Assembly: GCF_049651205.1 (NCBI RefSeq)
Contig: NZ_JBASBR010000017.1
Location: 1-47,193, forward strand
Direction: 5' to 3'
From: Castellaniella sp049651205
GTDB taxonomy: Bacteria > Pseudomonadota > Gammaproteobacteria > Burkholderiales > Burkholderiaceae_B
Length of the DNA stretch: 47,193 nt
Shown here: positions 1 to 8,220 of the stretch, piece after piece
Numbering within the stretch: position 1 is the first letter of the stretch
Layout: each line of letters starts with the position of its first letter
Notes under the pieces: generated by a model
Told to the model about the DNA's origin: nothing
Seen by the model: only the letters and a program-made list of their open reading frames with translations
The model's database searches: none
Position numbers and translations under genes: made by a program

Positions 1-501
1 GCCGTGCCCCCGCAAGGCTTGCTGCGCGACGCCCTGCAAGACGATCCCATTCCCACCTTGCCCGAAGCCACCGAAGGGCAGGGCATTGCCAGCGATTACC
101 GCGCCCTGGGCCTAAGCCTGGGCCGCCATCCCGTGGCCTTGTTGCGTGCCCGCCTGCAGGCCGGCCAACTGCTAAGCGCCGCGCAGCTGGCGGGCCTGCG
201 CAACCGCCAGCTGGCGCGCGCCTGTGGTTTGGTCACTGTGCGCCAACGTCCGCAAACCGCCAAGGGCGTGGTGTTTATCACGCTGGAAGATGAAACCGGC
301 CCGGTAAACGTGGTGATTTGGCCGGATGTTTTTGCGCGCCAGCGCCAGCCCGCGCTGCAGGCCACCTTGCTGGCGGTATATGGCGTCTGGCAAACCGATG
401 GCCGGGTGCATCACCTGATTGCCCGCCGCCTGGTGGATCGCAGCGATTGGCTGGCCCAGGCGCTGGATGGTCTCACTGTGGGATCCCGGGATTTCTGTTG
501 A
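1..501 (+). CDS. dnaE2: Error-prone DNA polymerase DnaE2 (ImuC), C-terminal end, partial
   Basis: The reading frame is open from the first base, so the gene starts upstream of the window; about 166 C-terminal residues are present. The visible part holds the OB-fold region of DnaE-type polymerases, with the run VFITLEDETGPVNVVIWP, then HLIARRL and the family-typical end SRDF followed here by Cys. DnaE2 is an alpha-subunit paralogue used in SOS mutagenesis with ImuA and ImuB; those partners are not visible. Upstream motifs such as the HPVALLR segment also fit DnaE2. The polymerase and PHP domains lie outside the window, so activity cannot be judged. DnaE1 is less likely because the C-terminal tau-binding extension of the replicative subunit is absent. 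Confidence 0.88.
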   Translation, partial: AVPPQGLLRDALQDDPIPTLPEATEGQGIASDYRALGLSLGRHPVALLRARLQAGQLLSAAQLAGLRNRQLARACGLVTVRQRPQTAKGVVFITLEDETGPVNVVIWPDVFARQRQPALQATLLAVYGVWQTDGRVHHLIARRLVDRSDWLAQALDGLTVGSRDFC

Positions 502-690
502 TCCATCCATGCGTGCAAAAAGCGCTTGGGCAGCCCCGTGTTTACCCTGATTAGCCGCCCCGGCACCCGTCTCCTTCAAGGGTTATCCCGGAATTATGCG
601 TGAAGCTGAAACCGCCTTATGGGAGATTTCCTATAGCCCTTGCCCGTGCGCTTCTGTACATTGCCACACAGAACTATTCTGGAGACAACC

Positions 691-2175
691 ATGAACAATG
701 CCGTCGCCCCAGTAGATGAGATGTTGCCCATGGGCAAACTTACTGCGCTGGGTTTGCAACACGTGCTGGTGATGTATGCGGGCGCCGTGGCCGTGCCGCT
801 GATCATCGGGCGCGCGCTTAACCTGGATGCCCACGAGGTCTCGCTGCTGATTGCGGCCGACCTCTTTGCTTGCGGCCTGGCCACGATTATTCAATCGCTG
901 GGGGCCACGCAGTGGTTTGGCATCAAGCTGCCCGTGATCATGGGCGTCAGCTTTGCACCCGTGGGCCCGATGATCCACATCGCCACCACCAACCCCGGGC
1001 ACGAAGGCGCCCAGTTATTATTTGGCACCATTATCGCGGCGGGGATCATCACCATCATCATCGCCCCGTGGATCAGCCGGCTGTTAAGGTTTTTCCCGCC
1101 CGTGGTTACCGGCACCATCATTGCCATCATCGGCATCACCCTGATGCGCGTGGGCATCAACTGGATCTTTGGCAACCCCTTTGGCCCCACCGCGCCATCC
1201 ACGGTAGACCCCAGCTATGTCGAGTGGCTTAAAAGCGCACAGGTAGCGGCCTCGGCGCCGGGTTCGCCCCTGGCCACCGTGCCCCAGGGCTTGTCGATTA
1301 TGCCCACCGTGCCCAACCCCCGGTATGCCAACCTTACCGGCGTGGGCATCGCCGCCATCGTGCTGGTGTCCATCCTGCTGATTGCCAAATTCAGCAAGGG
1401 CTTTTTGGGCAATATCGCCGTGTTGCTGGGCATTGTGGTGGGCGCCATCGTGGCCACCAGCATGGGCATCATGAACTTCGACAAAGTGGCCAAGGCCGCC
1501 TGGGTGGACGTGGTGCTGCCATTTCACTTCGGCATGCCCAAGTTTGATTTCTGGATGATTCTCACCATGACTCTCGTGATGATCGTCATCCTGATCGAAT
1601 CCACGGGGATGTTTTTGGCCTTGTCGGACATGACCGGCAAGAAGATCAGCCAAAAAGACCTGGCCCGTGGCCTGCGCACCGATGGCCTGGGCACCCTGAT
1701 TGGCGGCATCTTCAATACGTTTCCGTATTCCAGCTTCTCGCAAAACGTAGGCCTGGTGGCCGTAACCGGCGTGCGCAGCCGCTTTGTGTGCGTGGCCAGC
1801 GGGGTCATCCTGCTGATTTTGGGTCTGCTGCCCAAGCTGGCCGCCTTGGTAGAATCCTTGCCCACCGTGGTGCTGGGCGGCGCCGGCATCGTGATGTTTG
1901 GCATGGTTACCGCCACCGGCATCCGCATCCTTAGCGGCGTGGATTTCAAAGACAACCGCCACAACGCCATCATCGTCGCTATTGCCATCGGCATGGGCAT
2001 GATCCCCATGGTGGCCCCGCACTTCATGCAATGGATGCCCAAGGCCATCCACCCGCTGATCGAATCCGGCATCTTGCTTACCTCCTTGTCGGCCGTGCTG
2101 CTTAACCTGTTCTTTAACGGCGCCCCGCACGACACCCAAGGCGCGGTAGAAGCCGCCAAACACGCCGAAGCGTGA
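691..2175 (+). CDS. NCS2-family purine (xanthine/uric acid type) permease
   Basis: An inner-membrane nucleobase:cation symporter of 494 residues, normal length for the NCS2 (nucleobase-ascorbate transporter) family. Start at 691 was chosen because GGAG sits 6 bases upstream and the protein then begins MNNAVAPVDEM; the frame is open further upstream but without a ribosome site. About 12-14 hydrophobic segments are visible. Family motifs include GLQHVLVMYAGAVAVP near the N-terminus, the FNTFPYSSFSQNVGLVAVTG stretch, and a late segment with GGAGIVMFGMV. The sequence resembles xanthine/urate carriers (PbuX, XanQ, UacT) more than UraA, but the substrate is an inference. It stands alone, followed by a strong terminator, so it is probably monocistronic. 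Confidence 0.88.
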   Translation: MNNAVAPVDEMLPMGKLTALGLQHVLVMYAGAVAVPLIIGRALNLDAHEVSLLIAADLFACGLATIIQSLGATQWFGIKLPVIMGVSFAPVGPMIHIATTNPGHEGAQLLFGTIIAAGIITIIIAPWISRLLRFFPPVVTGTIIAIIGITLMRVGINWIFGNPFGPTAPSTVDPSYVEWLKSAQVAASAPGSPLATVPQGLSIMPTVPNPRYANLTGVGIAAIVLVSILLIAKFSKGFLGNIAVLLGIVVGAIVATSMGIMNFDKVAKAAWVDVVLPFHFGMPKFDFWMILTMTLVMIVILIESTGMFLALSDMTGKKISQKDLARGLRTDGLGTLIGGIFNTFPYSSFSQNVGLVAVTGVRSRFVCVASGVILLILGLLPKLAALVESLPTVVLGGAGIVMFGMVTATGIRILSGVDFKDNRHNAIIVAIAIGMGMIPMVAPHFMQWMPKAIHPLIESGILLTSLSAVLLNLFFNGAPHDTQGAVEAAKHAEA

Positions 2176-2235
2176 TCTGGCAGCCGGGCTCTGCCTCTCT
2201 AAAAAAGAGACGAGTTCCGGCTAATCGTTTATTGG

Positions 2236-2269
2236 AAACCATCGCCTGAAGCATCGGCGGTGGTTTTTT
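2236..2269 (+). terminator. Rho-independent terminator after the NCS2 permease gene
   Basis: AAACCATCGCC (2236-2246) pairs with GGCGGTGGTTT (2256-2266), with one G:T wobble and a 9-base loop; six T follow the GC-rich stem (2264-2269). It lies 60 bases after the permease stop. Confidence 0.75.
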
Positions 2270-2373
2270 GGATGTGATTGAATTGCCCACGTAATGTCGT
2301 GCTCAGGGTGGTGCCTTTCGAGAGCAGATGCGATAATGTGTATCTCTGGTTTCTGCACAGAGAGGCCCTTTAG

Positions 2374-2946
2374 ATGATCCACAGACGACGCCTACTCAAC
2401 GCAATCGTGTTCTTTGCTCAGAACACTCAGTATTGCGGAAAAATCAAACTCTTCAAACTGCTGTATCTGCTCGATTTCGAGCATTTCCGGCAAACAGGCA
2501 AGAGCGTAACCGGCTATGCCTATCAAGCCTGGAAATTCGGCCCAGTTCCTGTCGATCTCATGGAAGAATGGGAGCAACTGGAAGCCGATTTAAGCGCTGT
2601 GATCGAGATTGTTCCAGAAATCGTCATTGATTATGTGCGCCAAACCGTAAAACCGCGCAATGGTGTCGCGTTTGATGATCAGGATTTTTCCCCACGTCAG
2701 CTGCGCATCATGCAGCGCCTTGTCGACCAATACCACGATACGCAGTCTCCTCCCATGATCGATGTTACGCATACTCAAAATGGCGCGTGGGATCGGGTGT
2801 GGCGTGGTGGCGCGGGCGATCGTGATCTCATCCCCTACGAATTAGGGATCCCGGATGATGATCCCAATAAGCCGGCCATTTTGGACATTGCACGAGAGCA
2901 AGCCATGTTCCAGGCAGCTCGTCATCCCGATCTCCAAGTCGGCTGA
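2374..2946 (+). CDS. Panacea (SocA-like, DUF4065) antitoxin
   Basis: A 190-residue protein with the Panacea/GepA-type domain: the N-terminal run KIKLFKLLYLLDFEHFRQTG and the following GYAYQAWKFGPVP are hallmarks, and the IP...Y.LGIPDDD stretch lies towards the C-terminus. In characterised toxin-antitoxin pairs, Panacea antitoxins (PanA) neutralise very different toxin folds; SocA is an adaptor for ClpXP decay of the SocB toxin. An AGAGG motif lies about 8 bases before the ATG. The next frame begins 3 bases after this stop, as expected for a coupled toxin gene. GC content is a little lower than the flanking genes. The role as antitoxin is by family and context only. Confidence 0.8.
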   Translation: MIHRRRLLNAIVFFAQNTQYCGKIKLFKLLYLLDFEHFRQTGKSVTGYAYQAWKFGPVPVDLMEEWEQLEADLSAVIEIVPEIVIDYVRQTVKPRNGVAFDDQDFSPRQLRIMQRLVDQYHDTQSPPMIDVTHTQNGAWDRVWRGGAGDRDLIPYELGIPDDDPNKPAILDIAREQAMFQAARHPDLQVG

Positions 2947-2949
2947 TCC

Positions 2950-3144
2950 GTGCCGCGTTTTCAGGCCAACACCTTATGGCGGGATGCTCACTACTATCGG
3001 CATCCTGAAACGGGTGCATTCATGCCAAAATATGTGTTGATCCTGGCGGCCAGCCTTGATGCTGAGGATGCTGTAACGGCAGTGCTGACATCAAAGCCAA
3101 ATGGTTTGCGCGAAAGCCCACCTTGTCAGCTTGGGGAAGCCTGA
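2950..3144 (+). CDS. Short partner protein of the Panacea antitoxin, probably a truncated toxin
   Basis: A 64-residue frame with a GTG start, 3 bases after the Panacea gene stop, so probably translated by coupling. It reads PRFQANTLWRDAHYYRHPET, then KYVLILA and TAVLTSKPNGL, and ends at CQLGEA three bases before the rfaH ATG. From memory, longer proteins of this type in Panacea operons continue after the Cys-x-Leu-Gly motif with roughly another 80-100 residues, so this looks like the N-terminal half of a toxin whose 3' part was lost at the rfaH junction. Alternatively it is a naturally short toxin. The fold is not certain; a small SH3-like barrel is only a guess. Confidence 0.5.
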   Translation: MPRFQANTLWRDAHYYRHPETGAFMPKYVLILAASLDAEDAVTAVLTSKPNGLRESPPCQLGEA

Positions 3145-3147
3145 GAT

Positions 3148-3654
3148 ATGGCGCAATCCGGCCCCTGGTACGTGGCCCACACCAAACCGCGTCAAGAATC
3201 CACCGCCTGCCAGCAACTGCTGCGCCAGGATTTCGAGGTGTACCTGCCGCTGTTCAAAGTGTTTAAAAAGCGGCGGGGTGATGCGCTCACCGCCCACGAG
3301 CCCATGTTTCCCCGCTATCTGTTTTTGCGCCCCACGCGCGCCACGCAATCCTTATCCGTGGTGCGCTCTACCGTGGGCATCAGCCGCCTGGTGATGTTTG
3401 GCAACCAGCCCGCCACCCTGGCCGATACCGCCGTGCAGGCCATCCGCCAGGCCGAGGCCCTGCGCGAAACAGCCAACGATGGCCAGGTAAGCCCCTTTAA
3501 ACCCGGCATGCCTGTGCAGATCCAGGATTCTCCCCTGGCGGGCCTGCAGGCCCTGGTGCAGGCGGTATCCAAAGACCGCGTCACCTTGCTGCTTACCATC
3601 CTGGGCCGGCCCCAAACCGTGCAAGTCGGGCTGGGGCAGATTATGCCCCTGTGA
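3148..3654 (+). CDS. rfaH: Transcription antitermination factor RfaH (specialised NusG paralogue)
   Basis: A 168-residue NusG-family protein. The NGN domain spans about residues 1-105 and begins WYVAHTKPRQE, the RfaH-type opening, followed by PMFPRYLFLRP and the VRSTVGISRLVMFG segment. A short C-terminal KOW-type domain follows (about 115-168, FKPGMPVQI...LQALVQAV). RfaH joins RNA polymerase paused at ops elements and lets it read through long, poorly translated envelope operons, also recruiting ribosomes. The general NusG would sit beside secE/rplK and be longer, which is not the case here. An exact ops sequence lies at 8192-8203, directly before the O-antigen operon, so a cis-located regulator and target is a strong inference. 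It starts 3 bases after the shortened toxin-like gene. Confidence 0.9.
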   Translation: MAQSGPWYVAHTKPRQESTACQQLLRQDFEVYLPLFKVFKKRRGDALTAHEPMFPRYLFLRPTRATQSLSVVRSTVGISRLVMFGNQPATLADTAVQAIRQAEALRETANDGQVSPFKPGMPVQIQDSPLAGLQALVQAVSKDRVTLLLTILGRPQTVQVGLGQIMPL

Positions 3655-3748
3655 TAAAACCGCCTATCCGTAGAACATCGTCTGTACCGGTTTGGACGCT
3701 GCCTCCAAAGTAGTGCCTCATTCTCGAGCTCATATTCGAGTGCATGGC

Positions 3749-3775
3749 ATTAGCAACTAAACATTAGTTGCTAAT
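3749..3775. promoter_or_regulatory. Perfect palindrome upstream of hicB, candidate operator
   Basis: ATTAGCAACTAA (3749-3760) and its exact inverse TTAGTTGCTAAT (3764-3775) are separated by three bases. The site lies about 50 bases before the HicB-type start codon in an AT-rich intergenic stretch. HicB-type antitoxins repress their own promoters through a DNA-binding C-terminal domain, so autoregulation is a reasonable inference. It is not followed by a T-run, so a terminator is less likely. Confidence 0.5.
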
Positions 3776-3823
3776 ACTAAAAAACTGAGGCAAGATTCAT
3801 AGGCTGAAAGAATGGGGGTTTCT

Positions 3824-4165
3824 ATGAGTAATGTCCTGGAATACAAAGGATACCTGGGCACTGTCGAGTTCAGTGTTGAGGACAACTGCCTGTGCGGCAA
3901 GGTCGAGTTCATCAACGATCTGATTCTGTTTGAAGGCACCTCTATCAAAGAAATCCAGCAGGCGTTTCGGGACGCCATAGATCATTATTTGCAATCTTGT
4001 GCGGCACGCCAAGTGCCGCCAGAGCATCCTTTCAAGGGCAGTTTCAATGTTCGGGTGGGCCGCGATCTGCACCAAAAAGCCGCCTACGAAGCCCGCCGCC
4101 GAGGCGTTGCCCTGAACGAACTGATCATCCAGGCACTAAAAAACGAAATGCGCGTCAGCGGTTAA
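3824..4165 (+). CDS. Orphan HicB-family antitoxin
   Basis: A 113-residue protein with the HicB arrangement: an N-terminal partly degraded RNase H-like fold (LEYKGYLGTVEFSVEDNCLCG, then EGTSIKEIQQAFRDAIDHYL) and a C-terminal ribbon-helix-helix DNA-binding part (GSFNVRVGRDLHQKAAYEARRRGVALNELI). The ATG at 3824 was chosen because GGGGG precedes it by 5 bases; an ATG at 3812 in the same frame has no such site. HicB normally neutralises the HicA mRNA interferase encoded beside it. No HicA-like frame is visible on either side: upstream is only the palindrome, downstream an AT-rich gap. It may therefore be a solitary regulator, or act on a HicA elsewhere. Confidence 0.78.
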   Translation: MSNVLEYKGYLGTVEFSVEDNCLCGKVEFINDLILFEGTSIKEIQQAFRDAIDHYLQSCAARQVPPEHPFKGSFNVRVGRDLHQKAAYEARRRGVALNELIIQALKNEMRVSG

Positions 4166-4419
4166 CGATTAAAGCTCATCTGGCGTTACCGTCACAGGCT
4201 GCTGTCCTTTGCCGGTTTGAGCGTGCGTCATCACGTATCACCCGGGCTAGTGTCAATCAAACAAAAATCAAATTTTCAATAAATTGCTTTAAAAATCAAC
4301 TAATTGCCAGGTAAAAAAATCCCCCAAATCTGCTATTTCTGACAGTTACAAATTAGGCACAGCTCCTGTAAAAAGCACATAGGTCAAATGTGACCAGATA
4401 AAACTACAGGAGACAGAAC

Positions 4420-6681
4420 ATGTCGATGTCCATCCGACAAACTGCTGTGTTGTGTGCTTGTTTAGGTTTACCGCCCCCCGCCGCGCTGGCGGCGCCACCC
4501 GAGGCACCGTGGGATTCGTCCCCGGTGCCTTTTATTTTGTCTGGCGATCTCTACACGCCCGGCACCAGCCTTGCCACCGCCCGCAAACAAATCCTGCAGG
4601 CCACCAGCGGCTTTAGCGTGGCGCCGGGCCTTACCCTGCAGCTGCAAGGCCCTATCTGCCCCGCTGGCAGTACCAGCAGCCAGGCTGGGCAGTGCCTGGA
4701 CCCCGCCAGCCCGCCGCCGCCTTATGCGCCCACCGCCTTGATCAAACTGGGGCAAGGCCACTTGCAGCTATCCGGGGCCAATGCCTGGCAAGGCAGCCTC
4801 TTGCTGGCCGAAGGCAGCCTGGGCCTGGCCGATGGGCAATCGCTGGGGCATGCCCAAAACACCCTGAACATGGCCCCCGGCACACGCCTGCAACTGGCCG
4901 ATGGCCTATTGGCCGACCAAAGCCTGCAGGTGCAGCCCTTTGCCGCCGTGGCCGCCGCGGTGGCAACTGTGCCTGCCGCCTGGGGCGTGCCGCCCCTGAT
5001 GCCCAGCGGCCCCGAGGCCATCTTTGATGTACCCGGCGGCGTGGCCAGCTGGCGCGAGCTGATTACCGCCATGGCCCCCCTGCGCAAAACCGGTGCCGGT
5101 ACCTTGCGTTTGCTGGGCACCAGCTATGCCTTTGGCCAAACCTTTACCCTGCAAGAAGGTGGCCTGCAGGTGGGTGACGGCACCGCACCCCTGGGCCAGT
5201 TCTGGTTTGGCGATATCAACGTATTGCCAGGCACCGTGCTCTCGGGCATTGGCCTGATGGATGTGGCCCGGGTGGCCGGCCAGCTACAGCCCGGCACCCC
5301 CACGCAAACCGGCACCCTGCTGTTTAACAGCCAGCTGCTGCTGGCCGATAGCGCCCACACCCGCATCCGCATCGATGCCCAGGGCCAGGCCGATAAGCTG
5401 TGGTCTTTTGGCACCGCGCGCCTGGCAGGCAGCCTGCTGGTAAGCCCCACACCCGGGCAATGGGCCCCCAGCCAGCGCTGGACAATCGTGCAGGCGGACG
5501 GCGGCCTGGACACCACCTTGCTCAAGCCAGGAGACCCAGCCGCCACCACCCCCGTGGGCCTAAGCACCGGCCTTGGGCGCTTTAGCCATGTGGCCAGCAT
5601 CTTGCCCTATCTGGATCCCGTGCTGCAATACAGCGCCACCACCGTTACCCTGGGCCTGAGATACAACGACCGCGGCCTGAACACGGCCGACGCCAGCTGG
5701 CGCAGCGCCTTGCTGGAAGACAGCCGCTTTGCGCGAGAATCCGCCCTGCAGCACACCGGCAGCGGCCAGGGCTGGGTGCAAACCTGGGCCGCCAATACCC
5801 AGCGCCACAGCCAGCACGGCCTGCCAGGGGATGACCGCGACACCCAGGGCCTGCAGCTGGGCATCAGCCGGGCGCTGGGGGCAGGGGCCGATGCGCCGGG
5901 TGCCACCGGCCTTGCGGCCAAGCGCGCAGTGTCCCGCCTCTATCTGGCCGCTTTTGCCGGTATCCAAAGCACCCGCCAGCACACCCAAAACGGCGCCATA
6001 CCAGTATCCCCATCTGCACAACAATACGATGTGCATGATGAGTCGGCCCATTTTGGTTTGGCGGCCGAAGCCCATCTGCGGGATATCGTGCTAAGTGTTG
6101 GCGCAGCGCAGTCTGCCCATCGGGCACAACTGACGCGCCCGCTGCCCTGGGGCGAGGCTGCCTTGCACAGCCGCGCCCGTGCCCGCCTAAGCCAGCTTTG
6201 GCTGCAACTGCGCCCCAGCCAAGGCTGGGCGCTGGGCGATTGGGAAATAGCCCCCTGGGGCCGCCTGGTGTGGCTACGCTTAAACCGGGGTGCCTACACC
6301 GAGACCGGTGGCCTGGCTGCCACGCAGCTGCCCGCCACCACCGTATCGCGCACCCTTGGCCAGCTGGGCCTGCGTGCCCAGCGCTTGTGGCCGGGGCCTT
6401 ATGGCGATGCGCAGATGTTTGCGCAAGCAAGCCTGCGTACCCTGTGGGGTGACACCACAGTAAGCAGCCCCCAGGCCTATCGGGCCGAGCCCGATGTGCT
6501 GCGCCAGGCCAGCGGCCTGCCACTTGCCCGCCATGCCTGGCAGCTGGATCTGGGTGTGCAGGCGCCGATCTCCCAAAGAGCCACGGTAAATCTGGCGTAT
6601 ACCGGGCAGCGCGGGGCAGGGGTGTGGCAGCATGGGGTTTGGTTGGGGGTAAGGGTAGCGCTGGATGGCAAGCTGCGCTAG
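4420..6681 (+). CDS. Autotransporter outer-membrane beta-barrel protein (type Va)
   Basis: A 753-residue secreted protein. A signal peptide spans about residues 1-24 (cleavage near AALA-APP). The passenger (about 25-470) has passenger-associated repeat motifs, for example LIKLGQGHLQLSGANAW and LRKTGAGTLRLLGTSYAF, each followed by strands such as LQEGGLQVGDG, and LPGTVLSGIG; these are typical of a beta-helix. The C-terminal part (about 480-753) is the translocator barrel with alternating strands. The last strand is GVWLGVRVAL but the chain runs on to DGKLR, so the usual terminal aromatic residue is missing. AGGAGA precedes the ATG by 6 bases. The passenger's function (adhesin or otherwise) cannot be told from sequence. 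The stop overlaps that of the convergent waaL gene. Confidence 0.85.
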   Translation: MSMSIRQTAVLCACLGLPPPAALAAPPEAPWDSSPVPFILSGDLYTPGTSLATARKQILQATSGFSVAPGLTLQLQGPICPAGSTSSQAGQCLDPASPPPPYAPTALIKLGQGHLQLSGANAWQGSLLLAEGSLGLADGQSLGHAQNTLNMAPGTRLQLADGLLADQSLQVQPFAAVAAAVATVPAAWGVPPLMPSGPEAIFDVPGGVASWRELITAMAPLRKTGAGTLRLLGTSYAFGQTFTLQEGGLQVGDGTAPLGQFWFGDINVLPGTVLSGIGLMDVARVAGQLQPGTPTQTGTLLFNSQLLLADSAHTRIRIDAQGQADKLWSFGTARLAGSLLVSPTPGQWAPSQRWTIVQADGGLDTTLLKPGDPAATTPVGLSTGLGRFSHVASILPYLDPVLQYSATTVTLGLRYNDRGLNTADASWRSALLEDSRFARESALQHTGSGQGWVQTWAANTQRHSQHGLPGDDRDTQGLQLGISRALGAGADAPGATGLAAKRAVSRLYLAAFAGIQSTRQHTQNGAIPVSPSAQQYDVHDESAHFGLAAEAHLRDIVLSVGAAQSAHRAQLTRPLPWGEAALHSRARARLSQLWLQLRPSQGWALGDWEIAPWGRLVWLRLNRGAYTETGGLAATQLPATTVSRTLGQLGLRAQRLWPGPYGDAQMFAQASLRTLWGDTTVSSPQAYRAEPDVLRQASGLPLARHAWQLDLGVQAPISQRATVNLAYTGQRGAGVWQHGVWLGVRVALDGKLR

Positions 6682-7985
6682 GTAGGTGAGGAAGATGCGG
6701 CGTTGGCCTCGGCCTGCCGCATCGTTGCCCACCAGATGGCCAGCGAGATCAGGAAGAACATCACGCCGTTGTTACGGCCCAAAATTACCTGTGTAAGGCC
6801 AAAGGCCGCAAACCCCGCAGGCAGGCTGGCCCCACAGCAGGCCAGCACCCGTACGGTGATGTCGGCGTGGAACAACCGTTGGGCAAAATACCAAAAGCTG
6901 GTGATGAGCAGTGCCAAAAATGCGATAAGGCCCAAAGTGCCCTGGTGTAGCCAGATCTCGATAAACTGGTTATGCGTATTCGCCAGCGTGGCCACAAAAG
7001 GGGGGGTTTGGCCGGTGCTTACCAGCTCTTTTAACTGCGCATCGTAATCTGCGTGCCCCCAGCCTAATAAAGGTTTTTTGGGGATGCTAATAAGGGCGGC
7101 TTTCCAGGCCTCAAGGCGTGACCCCACGTTATTGGTGGCATCGCCTTGCTGGCTGTAGGCCTGCCATTCGGCAAAGGCCTCGTTTACGCGGCGCTCGGCT
7201 ATCTGCCCAGCGGGCAGCAAGGCCACCACAAATACAAGGGCGGCAAGTAGTACTACCAGTGCCGGTATCAGGGTGCGGGCATGCTGCCGGCGCACCAAAC
7301 ACAGCCCTGCCAATACTAACAATACGGGCACGGCCACCAACCCTCCGCGGGTGGCAGCCGCTGCAAACGCGTACACGCCTGCTGTAGCCCCCAGCAGCAG
7401 CAGGGCTGCCCAGATCCAGCGCTGTTGGGCCGTAAACAAGGCGGCCCCCAGCACACACCAAAACCCCAGCAGCAGGGCGATGTCGCCAAACGGAATGGCG
7501 CTGGTGAGAAAGCCTGCTGCCCGGGGGATCCCCCAAACATGCAACTGCCACCAAGCCACGGCGGCTGCTCCCAGGCATCCAGCGACAAGCCCCAGCCACA
7601 ACCAGTGTTGGCGTAGCCGCACTTGTCGTAGTCCCCAAAGCACAGGGATGGCCAGCAAGTACCGCGCGCCTTGATCCAGATACTTACCAGAATCTGCGTG
7701 CCAGACCACCGCCACCGCATTAAGCAAAAACACAGCCAGAAACAGCGTGGTTAAGGTTTTATCCTGCACATCCCAATGGCTGGTGTGGGCTGAAGCGGTA
7801 TTTCCATTCCAGTGTGATCGATTGCAAAACCGCATTGCCAGCCAGCAACCAGCTCCGCCCAGCAGCAACAGGCCGCCGCCCCAAGAGTAGCCGCCAGGCA
7901 CAGACAGCGTTAACGCAAAAAAAAGTGCTGCGCAGGCAGACATCCATAAAGATGCTGGATGCGTAAGGGTTGGCGTATGGTGCAC
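6678..7985 (-). CDS. waaL: O-antigen ligase WaaL (Wzy_C family)
   Basis: A 435-residue polytopic inner-membrane protein with about 10-12 hydrophobic segments. The large periplasmic loop carries NNVGSRLEAWKAAL and LLGWGHADYDAQL followed by TLANTHNQFIEIWLHQGTLG, which is the Wzy_C/WaaL signature; the conserved His of the NTHN motif and the Arg of GSRLE match residues needed in ligases. WaaL transfers undecaprenyl-linked O-polysaccharide to lipid A-core on the periplasmic face. The start is uncertain: GTG at 7985 has no obvious ribosome site and an in-frame ATG lies at residue 14. A Wzy polymerase is possible by family, but a better Wzy candidate is inside the O-antigen operon. The two convergent genes share the TA of their stop codons (6679-6680). 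Confidence 0.82.
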   Translation of the reverse strand: MHHTPTLTHPASLWMSACAALFFALTLSVPGGYSWGGGLLLLGGAGCWLAMRFCNRSHWNGNTASAHTSHWDVQDKTLTTLFLAVFLLNAVAVVWHADSGKYLDQGARYLLAIPVLWGLRQVRLRQHWLWLGLVAGCLGAAAVAWWQLHVWGIPRAAGFLTSAIPFGDIALLLGFWCVLGAALFTAQQRWIWAALLLLGATAGVYAFAAAATRGGLVAVPVLLVLAGLCLVRRQHARTLIPALVVLLAALVFVVALLPAGQIAERRVNEAFAEWQAYSQQGDATNNVGSRLEAWKAALISIPKKPLLGWGHADYDAQLKELVSTGQTPPFVATLANTHNQFIEIWLHQGTLGLIAFLALLITSFWYFAQRLFHADITVRVLACCGASLPAGFAAFGLTQVILGRNNGVMFFLISLAIWWATMRQAEANAASSSPT

Positions 7986-8191
7986 GAGAGGATATGGATA
8001 AAGGAACTAAACGGTGTATTTTACGGTGCCAATTTGCTGGCAAAGCACTGAATTACGCGGGTAAATCTGCGTGCTGTATTGTGAATGGTGTTATTTCGTC
8101 GGCCTACCCTTTTAGGGATCACCTTCGATGGTGTATTATCGCGTTCACGCCTTGAACATCAACAAAGCGCTTGCTGACCGTGTCACAGCAC

Positions 8192-8203
8192 GGCGGTAGC
8201 GTG
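8192..8203 (+). promoter_or_regulatory. ops element (RfaH recruitment site) in the leader of the O-antigen operon
   Basis: GGCGGTAGCGTG is an exact match to the core ops sequence known from enterobacterial JUMPstart leaders. It lies on the coding strand 17 bases before the ATG of wbpD. RfaH binds this sequence in the non-template strand of paused RNA polymerase. Upstream bases (8165-8191) resemble the rest of JUMPstart only weakly. The match is seen directly; the function is inferred from it together with the rfaH gene at 3148. Confidence 0.82.
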
Positions 8204-8220
8204 TCTGAAGATCTCGAACA

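Noticed and set aside
1084..2163. A 359-codon minus-strand frame inside the permease gene
   Set aside because: His- and Gly-rich antisense shadow of a GC-rich membrane protein gene; no ribosome site and no family resemblance.
8111..8139. A TATTAT box (8134-8139) as the O-antigen operon promoter
   Set aside because: The bases at the right distance upstream (TTTAGG) match a -35 box poorly, so the promoter could not be placed with confidence.
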